From assembly GCA_018136815.1 (NCBI GenBank), contig CM030931.1, positions 1,901,398 through 1,965,397 of the forward strand: 64,000 nt of DNA, read 5' to 3'. The translations under genes were made by a program, and so were the position numbers. Origin of the DNA: Isochrysis galbana (lineage: Eukaryota; Haptophyta; Isochrysidales; Isochrysidaceae). Numbering within the stretch: the stretch's first letter is position 1; every line of letters starts with the position of its first letter. This document shows positions 43,089 through 54,285 of this stretch, one piece after another. The notes under the pieces were generated by a model. The model was not told where the DNA came from. It worked only from the letters and a program-made list of their open reading frames with translations, and did not search any database.

Positions 43089-43499
43089 CTAGAGGCCTTG
43101 GCTTTTGTTCCATGGTGTTATTGATGGTTGGTGCCTAGTCGTGTATGCAAGCTCAGCAAGCCTACAGCTGGGTTTGCAACGCTCTTTCCCCAACATGTTA
43201 TGCGTGCAAGGCCCCTTTCCCGACAACGAAACGCAAAGAGACCATTGCAATAGCCGTGCTGCTGCCTGCCAGATCCTGCAAAAATGCAAGGGAATAAACA
43301 TTCCCATATTTGCTGAAGTGACTGAAGTGCAATCAGGTTGGCCGGAGATCGAATTGGACAACAGCTGGCCATCTCTGCCGCAGGTAGGTGAACGTGTTGG
43401 CTCCTTCTATAGAGATGACGCAGACCAGCATCTTCTAGCCGGCGTCCCGGTACGCGCCAACATTGCACGCCATCATTCTAGACAGAGGGAATCTCTTCT

Positions 43500-44303
43500 T
43501 TAAAGGTTAGGACTAGTCTTGACTGCTGACATTGCCTCTGCTATGATGAGTCTTTTATGCTTGGGTTCAATGGCCGCTGGCCAATCTGTTTCCTTCATCT
43601 CGCATATACCCTCCAGCGAATCGATGCCACAGGCAGACAAAGCAGCAGCATATACGATTCCAACGTGGCCGAGATTACAGACAGCGCTCAACCAATTCGC
43701 CAAGGTAGTGAGGCCTTCTATGGGGGCATCCAACCTCCAGCGGCTGTTTGATTGCATGTGAGCAGAACTTGTACCTGCAGTAATGGGCTGGTACAGCGGA
43801 TAATCGAGAGAGCTCAAGAGTAGCTGCTTTACAAAAGCGGCCCGCTGAACGCTTTTCTCGGATGGAGGGGGCACATCCGCTTTGGTCGACAATGATTCGT
43901 TGGGAAGGGAGACCAGCCAATTTGAGAGGGCAGATAAGGGCAAGCCACCACTTTGTTGTCCGTCACGGCTCTCAAATGAGCTGCGCATGAGCGACGTGGA
44001 CTCACCTGCCGCCTTGCGGGCAGCCGAGAGGTGGGTAAGAAGATCCGAGAAGGGATCCGCACCGCTGTGTGAGAGGGAGGACGCATCAGCCTCACGTTCG
44101 CCGAGAGTGAGCAGCTGCGACGATGACGAGGGTCCACCGAGCGGCCGCCGCACAATCCTGCGGCGCATTAAGCCTCGGTCGGCATCAGCGAGCAGCGACT
44201 TGATCCTTTCTTCTGCCGAGCTGAGCCCGGTGCCTTCCCCGCTGAAGAGCTGCTCGCCTCCTCCTCCGTAGAAGATGAGCTGCTCCTCGAGCGCTGAACT
44301 CAT
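43500..44303 (-). CDS. SAM-like domain protein
   Basis: 267 residues from the ATG at 44303 (MSSALEEQLIFYGGGG); an earlier in-frame Met at 44426 is less likely because its extension looks like leader. The N-terminal two thirds are Ser-rich and probably disordered, with a basic patch LMRRRIVRRPLGG. The last 70 residues (LANWLSAV...YAAALSACGIDSLEGICEM...ETDWPAAIEPKHKRLIIAEAM) follow the spacing of a sterile alpha motif, a helical protein-interaction module. The frame ends at a stop in TSPNL, but a downstream exon cannot be excluded (see 42897-43088). Confidence 0.6.
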   Translation of the reverse strand: MSSALEEQLIFYGGGGEQLFSGEGTGLSSAEERIKSLLADADRGLMRRRIVRRPLGGPSSSSQLLTLGEREADASSLSHSGADPFSDLLTHLSAARKAAGESTSLMRSSFESRDGQQSGGLPLSALSNWLVSLPNESLSTKADVPPPSEKSVQRAAFVKQLLLSSLDYPLYQPITAGTSSAHMQSNSRWRLDAPIEGLTTLANWLSAVCNLGHVGIVYAAALSACGIDSLEGICEMKETDWPAAIEPKHKRLIIAEAMSAVKTSPNL

Positions 44304-44474
44304 CGGCGCCGCGATGGAGGACGGGGCCCCCCGTCTTGAGAGTGGAGTCTTGAGAGAACTAAATAAACAGAAACCAGGTTTTGTTGTAGATGTGTGAGAT
44401 CTAAGCCCGAGAGTGGCAACGTTCAACGTTGTCCTTCCCGACGTGTCTCGCTGACGCTGAGTGTGCTACCTACA

Positions 44475-44536
44475 TGTGAAACACAGGAACACCGTGTTTC
44501 TACAAAAGCCAAAAACAGCCGTGTTTCGCCGTGTTT
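44475..44536. repeat. 62-bp foldback repeat with TGAAACAC ends
   Basis: Starts TGTGAAACACAGGAACA and ends CGCCGTGTTTCA, so the termini are inverted copies. Three relatives lie near 11983, 13160 and 51550. It abuts a hAT-like coding remnant. Confidence 0.7.
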
Positions 44537-44559
44537 CAAACCTCTTGAGGCGATCGCAT

Positions 44560-45026
44560 CGTCGCACGCCTCCTTTGAGACGCTGAAGTCCAGTGGCTTC
44601 TGACCTTTCTCGCGCCACGCCAAGGAGGGTGGCGCCACAGAAGAAGACCCACTCAAGGAAGCCTCATTCACCTCCTTCACAGCCGCCTTGGCCCTCTTCT
44701 TTACATCCTTGGACACCTCGTTCTTGCGCACCACGTCGATGAGCAGCAAGAAGTTAGGGTCATCACCTTTGCACTTTCACTTTGCACTTGGCAGAATGGC
44801 TCCTGCCAAAAAGGTGATCGACGACCCTCGTCGCTCCTCCCTTACGAATCTCGCCGCAGCCCCCACACTTCCACACTGGGTGGTTAGGGTCTTCCTCTGA
44901 TAGCACCATTACGCAGTCCCACACAGGGTCAATGCGCTTGGCAGAGGTTGAGCGCTTACGCCCCGGAGCCCGGAGCAGATGGGGGGCCGGGGGCCGGCTC
45001 AAACCTGTGTCGCGCGTGGGAAGCAC
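44560..45026 (-). pseudogene. BED-type zinc-finger N-terminus of a hAT transposase, frameshifted
   Basis: The minus strand encodes DPVWDCVMVLSEEDPNHPVWKCGGCGEIRKG...VVDHLFGRSHSAKCK, the Cys-x2-Cys...His-x4/5-Cys layout of a BED finger. After a small local duplication (TGCAAAG) the frame shifts, and the other frame continues with VVRKNEVSKDVKKRAKAAV, the DVK text usual just after the finger. It ends at the 62-bp foldback repeat. No catalytic domain follows, so it is a fragment. Confidence 0.7.
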
Positions 45027-45069
45027 GTCGAATACGGTACCTCCCTGTCCCTCCGCGGCCTGCTGCCCC

Positions 45070-45494
45070 TTTGGCGCTTATGTTGTTCGGTACAATGGAG
45101 TGCATTGTGTGCCCATAGGGGCCACCCGGCCTCGGGCCGCGCTGCCGGAGCAGCGCGGCCCTTGCCAGGGCGAGAGGGGCCTCTGCCATAAGGCATGCCC
45201 AACCAATCAATGGAGCAGGGTGGCTGCTTGAGCCTGACACTGATGGGGTGCTGCCAGCAGCCTGCTGCCCCCCATGGGGGAGGCCAGTATGGCTGCCATG
45301 GGTGGTGTGGCCGGGGCCACGGGCCGTGTGGCGCAACCGGAGTCGCACGCACCTGCTCGGCCTGGGTGGGCAGACGCGGCCGCTTCGACAGCGGCTGCTC
45401 CCATGTGCATCGGGGGGGCGCCCTCGGCGGGGGGCCCGAAGGAGAGGGGAGTCGCGGCGGCGCGCTCCATCCTGACCAAGTATAAACTTAGTTG
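45070..45494 (-). mobile_element. LINE-type 5' end fragment with terminal hairpin (family B)
   Basis: The minus strand starts CAACTAAGTTTATACTTGG, then an ATG-led frame MERAAATPLSFGPPAEGAPP. The same start and leader protein occur at 59930-59870, where the frame runs on into the ORF1-like protein. The similarity ends near 45070, so this copy keeps the 5' end but lacks the rest. Confidence 0.72.
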
Positions 45495-45720
45495 AAAGTC
45501 GGCGTAAGAGAACTTGAGCCCAAGGAGAATACGAATCTGCATATGTCTTGCGTGACCACACCAGGCGTAAAAAACACTCTGTGACGTAGAAGACGTGTGC
45601 TCGTAACTGAATATTTATTCCAGAAAGGCTTGAATACAACAAGATGCCGCCCTACGCCACAAATTATCATCACCCTCACCATTTTACTTTGTCACAAATT
45701 CAATCATCTGCGCCCAGGCT
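45495..45720. other. Short intergenic region
   Basis: 3' flank of the FKBP-CS gene; nothing recognised. Confidence 0.4.
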
Positions 45721-47226
45721 TCAAGGCCCATTCGCCCACTCGACACCGATTGAGCCGAAAGCACTCAGACCCGGCTCGTTCTTCTCGTGCTCGCTTGGAG
45801 GGGGCAGATCTGTGTCCTCATCCAAGGATGGGTCATACATCGGGTAGCCCCAGTAGTCGTCACTGGGCTCTGCCTTGAGGAGGGTCACGACAAGTCGTAC
45901 GGGCGGTTCGCTGCCAGTATCAGCCCCACCCTCCTCTGTTCTCTCGATGACCCAAGCACTCCCGTCCAAATCCACCGTGCCCCACAGCGGCCCATCCAAC
46001 AAGGGTGTTTGGCCGGCCACCGACACCCTGAGCGACTTGCGACGAATTTCGCAGTCGATGTCTTGAGGCTTCGTCTGTGGTGGCAGCAAAATACGAACTT
46101 CCAAATCCTCGAAGGTTTCTACCCATGTGTAGCCACTAACGTGCTTCCCTTCGATGCGCTGCTTCTCAGGTATCCAGGCACGGCCTCTCGTTTGCGATGT
46201 CACAGTTGAATCCTGCACTCTTGTAGAGATGGGGCGTTCTGAGGAAGGATGTCCAGGTGACCCAGACATCAATTCGGTCTTGCTGGTGGCCACCCTTTCG
46301 CGGCTAGCGGACGCATTGGGGGCCGATGGCTCATTCTTCGTCTTCTTTGCGATCTTTTCCCAAATTTCAGGAGGGCACTCATCCTCACTGTCATTTCCCA
46401 AGTCATTTCGCAAGTCATTTCTCGAGTCCGCCGCAGGAGGTGGGGGCCGACCAGTAGCCTTATGACTTCTCTCCCTATTCTCGGTCAGCTCGCGATAACG
46501 ATCTAAAAAATCGACCTGAAGCGCGCCATGTTGAGGAGGACCAGTGGTGATTGCAAGGGGATGATGAACAGATGCACAAGAGGAGCTTCGCACCTCCTCA
46601 GGATTGTGACTGCTCATCAAGTCACGGATGGACAGAAGCTCAAGCTCGAACGTCATCGCTGCGTTAGGTGGGATAAGAGGCGGCGCTCCCTTCTCCCCGT
46701 AAGCATATTCCGGGCTGCAGTCCACCCGGACCATCTCGCCCACACGCATCTGCGCGAGAGCGAGGTCCCATGCTGGGGCCTGCGGGTTCACGCAAGGCAA
46801 GGATCGCATGAGCTGGGCACAACCGGAGAGAGACCTGGCGCGCCGGAGCAGACGCACCGCATCCGAAGGGTCAGCACCCACGCGCACTTCGAGCGGCTCC
46901 GATTGAGCGCGCGAGTCATGGAGTAGCGTGCCGTCTGCGAGACTCGCGCGGAAGTGGACCGAAGCGTACACGCCAGGCGTGACTGGCGCGGCGGAGGAGA
47001 GCGGAGCTCGCAGCACAGTCATGAGGCAACCCCCGTCACTACTCAATTCGATCGGCCCGCTCGAGCTCATCATCGCCACGCCGCACAGCGCGACAGCCCG
47101 AGGGCTCCACCGCGCCGGCAGACGCATCGCCGCCGCCGTCGACGCGCCGAGCCTTGCGCGCAAGCCGGCCTCAGGTAGTTTTCCTTCCAAAAGAGAAATC
47201 AGCGCTCCTGCGGAAAAAGTCGACAT
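45721..47226 (-). CDS. FKBP-type prolyl isomerase fused to a CS (p23/NudC-like) domain
   Basis: Up to 501 residues, single exon. The start may be the Met at 47226 or MM at residues 52-53, just before the domain. An FKBP domain spans about 85-200 (PGVYASVHFRASLADGTLLHDS ... MRVGEMVRVDCSPEYAYGEKG, PLIPPNAAMTFELELLSI). An acidic, Ser/Asn-rich linker follows (RNDLRNDLGNDSEDE). A CS domain spans about 364-455 (YTWVETFEDLEVRILLPPQT ... KSLRVSVAGQTPLLDGPLWG, DGSAWVIER). FKBPs catalyse proline cis-trans isomerisation; CS domains are Hsp90 co-chaperone or NudC-type folding modules. A chaperone role is inferred from the pairing. The C-terminus is acidic. Confidence 0.87.
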   Translation of the reverse strand: MSTFSAGALISLLEGKLPEAGLRARLGASTAAAMRLPARWSPRAVALCGVAMMSSSGPIELSSDGGCLMTVLRAPLSSAAPVTPGVYASVHFRASLADGTLLHDSRAQSEPLEVRVGADPSDAVRLLRRARSLSGCAQLMRSLPCVNPQAPAWDLALAQMRVGEMVRVDCSPEYAYGEKGAPPLIPPNAAMTFELELLSIRDLMSSHNPEEVRSSSCASVHHPLAITTGPPQHGALQVDFLDRYRELTENRERSHKATGRPPPPAADSRNDLRNDLGNDSEDECPPEIWEKIAKKTKNEPSAPNASASRERVATSKTELMSGSPGHPSSERPISTRVQDSTVTSQTRGRAWIPEKQRIEGKHVSGYTWVETFEDLEVRILLPPQTKPQDIDCEIRRKSLRVSVAGQTPLLDGPLWGTVDLDGSAWVIERTEEGGADTGSEPPVRLVVTLLKAEPSDDYWGYPMYDPSLDEDTDLPPPSEHEKNEPGLSAFGSIGVEWANGP

Positions 47227-47756
47227 TTGAAGTCGGGCAGCAGGTCCGGTGTTCTTAAAATCTGTTATCGCGATCGGAGGATACTTTGATGGAGCTCATG
47301 CTCGTTGTAGAGTCGTCACGATAGAGGGAGGAGGTCTGAAATAGTTTTGTAGTGTAGCATAGGTGGTGTCCATACGGGCGGTGAGTTATGAACTCCTTAC
47401 TGCCGGAGCACCGAAACAGGTGCTTCGGCTCGGTTTCTTCAGTATTTCTTCTCATAGCTTCACCCACAGGCGATGCGCCGCCGGGGGGGGCCGCAGGGGG
47501 CATGCCGAGACGCAAGGCGATGGCCCAACCACCCATAGACCATAGACCATAGATAGGATGATCTAGGCAGGGTTCTTCACGAAAATAGGTGAAAATTGGA
47601 AGCACCTGTATCGGTGTTTCGCTTTATTACGAATTCAACGTGCAACGTGGTAAAGTGTGAAAAAGGGAAGGTGGAAGGTGGCCAACGAGCCGATTTCACC
47701 GTGCTCCCGACTCCCGACCTGTGTACCCCACCCCCCGCGCCGAGAGGGGGGAGAGG
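47227..47756. other. No recognisable gene; short foldback repeats
   Basis: GAAACAGGTGCTTCGGC (47411) and GGAAGCACCTGTATCGG (47599) are inverted relatives, and a third occurs at 47940-47970. These may be the ends of small foldback elements. Confidence 0.5.
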
Positions 47757-47842
47757 TTTTCGATTTTCGGCCGAGGCGTTTCTTCCCCTCCCGCCTCGGG
47801 GGAGGCGGGAGGGGAAGAAACGCCTCGGCCGAAAATCGAAAA
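47757..47842. repeat. Perfect inverted repeat, 41-bp arms, 4-nt loop
   Basis: Left arm 47757-47797 and right arm 47802-47842 are exact reverse complements (ends TTTTCGATTTTCGGCCGAGG and its complement, inner ends CCCGCCTC/GAGGCGGG) around GGGG. The flanks do not pair. An uncorrupted cruciform of this length must be young or under selection. No gene overlaps it. Confidence 0.95.
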
Positions 47843-48290
47843 TCACTCCGCTTTGTTCTCGTGTTTTGAGTCCAATATTTCTCGCAAAAGCCCTCCCCCC
47901 CAAGACCCACCATACGTAAAACAGCTGCGGTGAAGCACGAAGCACCCGTTTCCTGTTTCGGTGCTTCGGCCCGGCAGTAAAGAGTGAAATTGGGGCCTCG
48001 TGTGTGTGTCTCGAATCCTTGCCGTCGCTACATTCATGCTGCAGTGCAGCTCCTCACGTTCACGTACTCGCTAGTGGCCTACTGCTATCTTGTGAGCAAG
48101 GCGAGGAGAGGAGTGGCGCGCGCTCCATGATCCATGACCATGACCCTATCGTTTCAATGATAGTTGAGCTGTGAGCTGATCATTTTTAATATGGGGGTTG
48201 GGAGTGGGGTTGCTCCGACTCGATGCGTCTGGCCATGGGCCATGGCCCGTAGCTAGGCTCATCGGCCACACTCTAGAGCCCAAGGGCACG
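47843..48290. other. No recognisable gene
   Basis: 3' flank of the kinesin gene. Includes the third GAAGCACC foldback motif (47937-47970). Confidence 0.45.
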
Positions 48291-50897
48291 CTACCGCCGC
48301 CTGCGTGCCAGACCGCGCGACTCGGGGAATGACTCCTCCGGCGCTTTCGTCGGCGCACTGCCCATAAGAAGGTCATCTAGTTCTTGCTGCTCTGACTTCT
48401 GCGGCTTCTTCTTCTTCTTGGGCTTGTCGCCGGACGGCCTCCCAGCGCGGGCCGGGTTGAAGCCAGGCATCATGCTGGGCAAGTTCTCCTCCGCCTCGAG
48501 CTCGAGCCCGTCTTCCGTTTGCAACGCGGCCGAAAGCGCAGCACGCACATTGGGCTGAATTTCGTCCACTTCATAGTCGGCAGTCGTGCGCTCCGGCAAG
48601 TCAAGGTCGAGTATGAGCAGATTGTCACCCCTGAATCGAAGCCCGCCGCCAGCATTGGGATCGGCCATGAGTTGCTTGGCGAAATTACATGTGGGCCGTT
48701 TGAACGAGGGATGCGAGACCGGCCGTTGCAGGTGACTCTCGCGCTCTAGCATCTCCGAGAGGGGCGCAAGATTCCACTCTTCCGTCTCCTCGTCCCATTG
48801 AGCTCGGGCCTCCAATTTTTTGACGTCAGCGGGCGGGATGAAGCTCTCGATGACCATGTTTTGCAGCTGCAATTGACGTGTTAGCTCTCTCACGGTCTGC
48901 AAGAGGTCCTCCTTCTCTTGCTGTTGTTCGACCTGCAAGTCGTCGATTTCTGCCTGAGCGGCGCGGAACTTGCTCCAGAGCTGCTTGAGCTTCGCTCCCT
49001 TGGTGGCCGCCTCCTCAGCTAGCGAGGAGTGCTTCTCTTCCGCGACAAGCCTCTCCTCTTCCTTCTTTGCGCGCTCCTGTTCTAGACGCACTTGCTTCTG
49101 GCGCTCCTCCTCAATCTCGCGCTCGCGTAGAGCGAGCTCACGCTCTTGCTGCGCCACGCGATCCTTGACGTGAACGCCGCCAATCATAATCTTGCTCTCG
49201 AGTTGCTCGAGCTCGGACGCGATCCTGGCGCGCTCCTCAGCCTCAGCCTTGCGCCGCGCTTCGTGCTCCTCGATGGACCGTCTATGTGCCTCGACGTCCT
49301 CTTGCGTTGCCTGGCTCTGGTTGAGAAGCTCCTGCTTCTCGCGCTCCGCCTGGTCTATGAGTTGCTGGCGCATCGCCTCAACCTCTTCCTCTCGCATGCC
49401 AACGAGCTTCTCCACCTCTACCTCCTTGACAACGTTGACATCACGGTACACCTCCACCACTCTTTCCACTTCGACCGGCTTTTCGATGACCCGCTCCACC
49501 TCCACCATCTTCTCAACCTCCACCTCCTTGACAACCTCCACGATCTTTTCCTTCTCTACCGTCCTCTCGCTCCCTGTTCCACTGCTCCGGCTGCCACCGG
49601 CCCGCCGGCTGCCGCCACCGCCGCCCGACTTGCCTTGTAGCTTCTCCTTGAGCCGAGCAATCTCCTCTTGGAACTCACGCAGCATTGCATCTTTGGGGTC
49701 CTCATTGATCTTCGGTTTGTTCTTGATGTTCTTCGCGCGGTTGGCATACCGCAGCGTCGACAGCGACTCGTCGTAATTCCAATCGGCTGGGCCCATGTTC
49801 GCCACCATCACGGTCTTTGTGTTGCCACCCAGCGAGTCCTGCAGCAACCGGGTCAGCTTGGAGTCGCGGTACGGGACGTGCTTGGACTTGCCATCTACCA
49901 GCGCCGAGATGCAGTTGCCCAGCGCAGACAGCGAGAGGTTGATCTTTGTCGCCTCCTTCAGGCGATCTCCAGTCGCCTCAGTCTTAGCCTGGCGCTCCGA
50001 CCCCGCCAGGTCGACGAGGTTGAGCTTGCCCATCCTGATCGACGAGGTTCCATCCGGCCTGGTCTCGCAGCTCTCCACTGTGATGGTGTAGATAGAGTGA
50101 GACCGCGACGAGTCGGCGTTCATCTTGGTGGCACCGACATGGCGGTTGTTCGCGCCAAAGTTACGCAGCTTGTCGCACTCCTTCACGGACTTGACCACGT
50201 ACGACGTGAGGTCCTTCACATAGACGCCAGTGTTGGGGTCTTCTTTTAGGTCGAGCTTGTTCACAACTTGCTTCGAAAGGAGGTCCCGGACCTCCTCATT
50301 GTAGATCTCGAGGTACGAGGCGCGCACCAGGAACTCAGTGTTCTGCCCGCCACGAGAGTTGATCAACTCGAAGATTTGATGGAAGGCGCGGGGGATGATG
50401 CCGCGCAATTCGGGGGGCTCGTTGACGCCCTCCATCGAGAAGGTCTTGCCGGTGCCGGTCTGACCATACGCAAAGATGGTACCATTGTACCCTTCGAACA
50501 CGTTGTCGACAATGGGAGCGGCAGTCTGCTTGTATAGGTCCTCCTGTTGCGTGGCAGCGGTAGAGGCGGGGGGCGTGAGAGGACGAGCTCTGTTGTGCAC
50601 CGCGGCCATGCACGTCCTCAACACAAGTAATGAGCAGGCAGGACGCCTGGCGTGTGCTCAGGCATCATCGTCTGCTCTGCGGCTCGAAATGCGTGCCTGC
50701 AGGGTGTCTGGTGGGAAGACTGCGTCGAAAGTGAAGGTCTTAGGCGGCTCGTTCGATCCTTTGGTGCCCGCCGAGAGCACTACCGTCCCGGTCCTCTTGT
50801 CCATCTCGACGATGACGCCGCGGTTGTCATTCCGCTCGGTCGAGTTGAGCGGCCGACAGCGCACGACGACGCGCACGCACTCGTTGGCGGGCGCCAT
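48291..50897 (-). CDS. Kinesin-2 motor subunit (KIF3/FLA10-like), two exons
   Basis: Predicted 817 residues. Exon 1 is 50897-50697 (VRVVVRCRPLNSTE), exon 2 is 50543-48291. The intron (153 bp) begins GCACGC and ends CAACAG, an apparent GC-AG intron; only this junction gives the kinesin text FPPDTLQ-EDLYKQTAAPIVDNV. The motor has the P-loop GQTGTGKT (94-101), switch I NADSSRSHS and switch II DLAGSERQ. The neck text PKINEDPKDAMLREFQEEI is diagnostic of kinesin-2. A Gly-rich hinge, coiled coil (about 390-600) and tail follow; the tail keeps FIPP, RPVS, FKRP and LLILDLDLPERTTADYE, as in KIF3A/B. Kinesin-2 drives anterograde intraflagellar transport as a heterotrimer; the partner subunits are not here. 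Confidence 0.93.
50544..50696 (-). other. GC-AG intron of the kinesin-2 gene
   Basis: Donor CAG|GCACGC, acceptor CAACAG|GAGGAC; both exons are in phase 0. No GT occurs close enough to restore the conserved protein text, so a GC donor is the simplest reading. Confidence 0.8.
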
Positions 50898-51549
50898 GGC
50901 GGCAGCTGTGCTCGAGACGCTCGCCCTCTCACCCGCGCAGGCGCAGCGCAGGTTGGGGAGGCAGCACGTAAGCGAGCGAGCGAGCGAGGGAGGGAGGGAG
51001 GGAGGGAGGGAGGGAGGGAGGGGCGCCCCCGCTGGCCTGCGAGTGGCGCTCGCGAGCGACCAACTGTCGCCCTCACCATACAATTATAAAGATTCTATCT
51101 CTCTCTCTTGCTCGTCTCCCACAAAGGGACCCTCTGATCAATGAAAGAGGAAAGAGGAAAGGTGTCTGAGTTGAGTTCTATTGTAGACGTGTCAGTTCTA
51201 CTGCCGGTGTGGCAACGTCGTCGTTTACCCCGTCGCTAGAGTGCGCTAGCCGATCGATGTTACCTCTCGTCTACACAACGTTGCTATCTATCACTGGGCC
51301 CCCTTGGTATGGGGCCAAACATGGTACCCCCGCCGAGAGGGATTCGCCCCTCTTCCTCGCGCGACTGAGCGCACGCCCTCTGAGTCTCTTCACCCAACAC
51401 AAGGTTGGACCAAACATTGAGACCGAACAACTTTTCAAGTCAAATGGGTTGTTCGAATCCCCGAACCCGCTCAAGGGAGCGGATGCTGGGTGCCACGCCT
51501 CGCAGTGGGCCCAGCGAGCACTGTCACCGCCGACGCGCACCTAGATGGG
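50898..51549. other. Kinesin upstream region; GGGA array and dispersed repeat
   Basis: A run of GGGA/GCGA units lies at 50970-51022 in the 5' leader. The block 51285-51330 (CACTGGGCCCCC, GGGGCCAAACAT) resembles 1970-2000. No other gene. Confidence 0.55.
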
Positions 51550-51610
51550 AGAAACGTATTCACCGTTTTTCTACGAAGGTGAAAAACAGGCCGTTTTTGC
51601 CGTTTTTGCA
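51550..51610. repeat. Short dispersed repeat with GTTTTTCTAC motif, fourth copy
   Basis: CACCGTTTTTCTAC, GTGAAAAACAGG and GCCGTTTTTGC correspond to the motifs at 11983, 13160 and 44475, with more divergence. Confidence 0.55.
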
Positions 51611-51902
51611 AGCCCTTCAGTTTTTGTCTCCGTTTCTGAATGGCAACGCGAGCACTCATGCACCATGCGCTGAGCGTGAGCATATGTGGGCGCTTACGCG
51701 TGCGTGGAAAGAAAGAGAGGAGGAGGAGGGAGGGGAGAGGGGGAAGGGGGAGGGAGGGGGGCCAGAGAGAAGGGTGATGAAGGGGAGAATGAGAGAGAGG
51801 GAGGGAGGGAAGAAGAGGGAGAGGGCAGAGCGAGGGGGGGAGAGAGGGAGAGAGAGAAGGGAGCAAGAGGGAGCGAGATAGAGGGAGGGGGGAGGGGGAG
51901 GG

Positions 51903-52640
<738 letters not shown>

Positions 52641-52656
52641 GAGACAGATTGCGACT

Positions 52657-52684
52657 AATAAAAAAACCCTGTTTGACCGCCCTA
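52657..52684. repeat. Solo end of the hAT-like TIR family
   Basis: AAAAAAACCCTGTTTGACCGCCCTA-type end, as at 18592, directly after the purine tract. No partner. Confidence 0.6.
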
Positions 52685-54285
52685 TTCGTTATGCGCTATA
52701 GACTATCTATAGATGTCGTTGCCCTACCTATCGAGGTATTTTGTGCGCCGTGCTCTTATACTTGTGTCGTTTTGGTTCCCTCCTCGTGTCGGGATTGTCT
52801 TGGGTGCGCACTTAGTTCTTAGTTGTGCCTTGTGCCTATCGTCTCGTCTCCCGGTTGATTTCCGGGGTGGCTACAACCAAGTGTATCACTCGCAGACGCA
52901 GGTGAAGGTGCGGGTGAAGGGTGAAGATATCCCCGCAGGCCTTGCAAAGACCCTGGCACCCTGGCAGAGCCCGGGGGCGGGCGTACGGGGCATCATGGCG
53001 CCCCAGCAACCAACTACAGCTACATTTAAAATTGCATGTACGTACATACAACATACAACTCCTCGAAAAAGACGCGAAACTTGCGAAACTTATTGCGAAA
53101 CTTGGGCGGATTAGTGCGAAGCTTTGCAAAACTTTTGCGCGAAACTTGGGGGGGTTTCGCTCTTCTCTTCGTCGTTCGGTATTTATCGTTATAATTCTCT
53201 CGTTCTCGTTCTCGGTCAAAAGCTTCGCTTGGATGCATGGGATCGTGGGTTGTGGAGCGCCCTCTCTCTTTCTCTCGAAAGAGAAGGGAAGTTTCCCCAC
53301 CTTTCTTCCTCCCAGGCGCCTCGCAAATAGGTTTAATTTGCTATCTCTACAGCGGTTCTTTATCTGCTTCTGGGGGCAATCAGGTATAATTTACGACTTC
53401 TTCGTATCTCCCCCTTAGGCACATCGCACTCCTTTCGTCTTATTTGGTAGGTCTCTTGGAATCTTGTGCGGCAGGATTGCCCCTCGTTTCCGTTATGGCG
53501 CGATTCCCCTTCCAGACGGGATCGCCGACAGATCGCCTTCTGATCGTCGTCCGTCGTCGTCTGGCCGGAGTGTTTGGGTTTGATTTTTGTCGAGTTACGT
53601 GAGAAAGTCGTGGGGCGAGAGTCGGGGTGTTTTCCTGGGTGTCGTTGTCCGTCGTCCTGTCGTCAGTCGTCATCCGTCGTCGCTCTCGCTCTCGTCGCTC
53701 TCGCTCTCGTAACACTCAGACCCTACAAACTCGCCTCGCCTCGCCAGCCCCTGCCATCACAGCCCTCCTCACACTCACCCTCGCCTCTCGCTGCTCGTTC
53801 CATGTCGCTCTCGCCGCCGTCCTCGCCCTGGCCCAAGCCCGCCTGCCCGCCTCCCTCTGCTGACGGGCTTCAGCCCGTCAGCCCCTCTGAAGTCGTCTCC
53901 TCCGCCGCGCCTGCCGCCGGCATGCCTCCTTCCTCATTGCCCTCAGGCCCTAAGGGCCATCCCAATTCGTCAGACGTACCGTCACTCCGACTTGATCTCG
54001 CATGTTACAGTTCATCATACACTAGAATGTTCTCCATGGAGTGTCCTGCTTGCTTCCCCTCAACTCTTCCAATGCCATATTGTGTGGTGATCATGAAAAT
54101 CTTTACTATCACTCCATTACTCTCCATTCTAAAAAAGGTGCTAAAAATCTAAAAATTGAAGCGATGATAGTGTCTACAATCTACAATACTCTTCGGAGCT
54201 CGCCCCCTTTCTCCTCTCTTCTTCCGTCTATTTTCTCTCTCCGTCTCACTCTTCCCTACCCTAGCACCCTCCAGCTCGCGGCACG
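52685..54285. other. No recognisable gene
   Basis: Contains a GCGAAACTT repeat at 53065-53150 (related to the sequence at 1-80) and CT/CGTCGT-rich DNA at 53530-53720 upstream of the BTB gene. The 192-codon frame at 53574-54152 is Ser/Pro-rich and has no domain. Confidence 0.45.

Noticed and set aside
49146-49776. Leu/His/Ser-rich plus-strand frames over the kinesin gene
   Set aside because: Antisense of the kinesin coiled coil.
53574-54152. 192-codon plus-strand frame before the BTB gene
   Set aside because: Ser/Pro-rich, no domain, mostly CT-rich leader-like DNA; not enough evidence for a gene.
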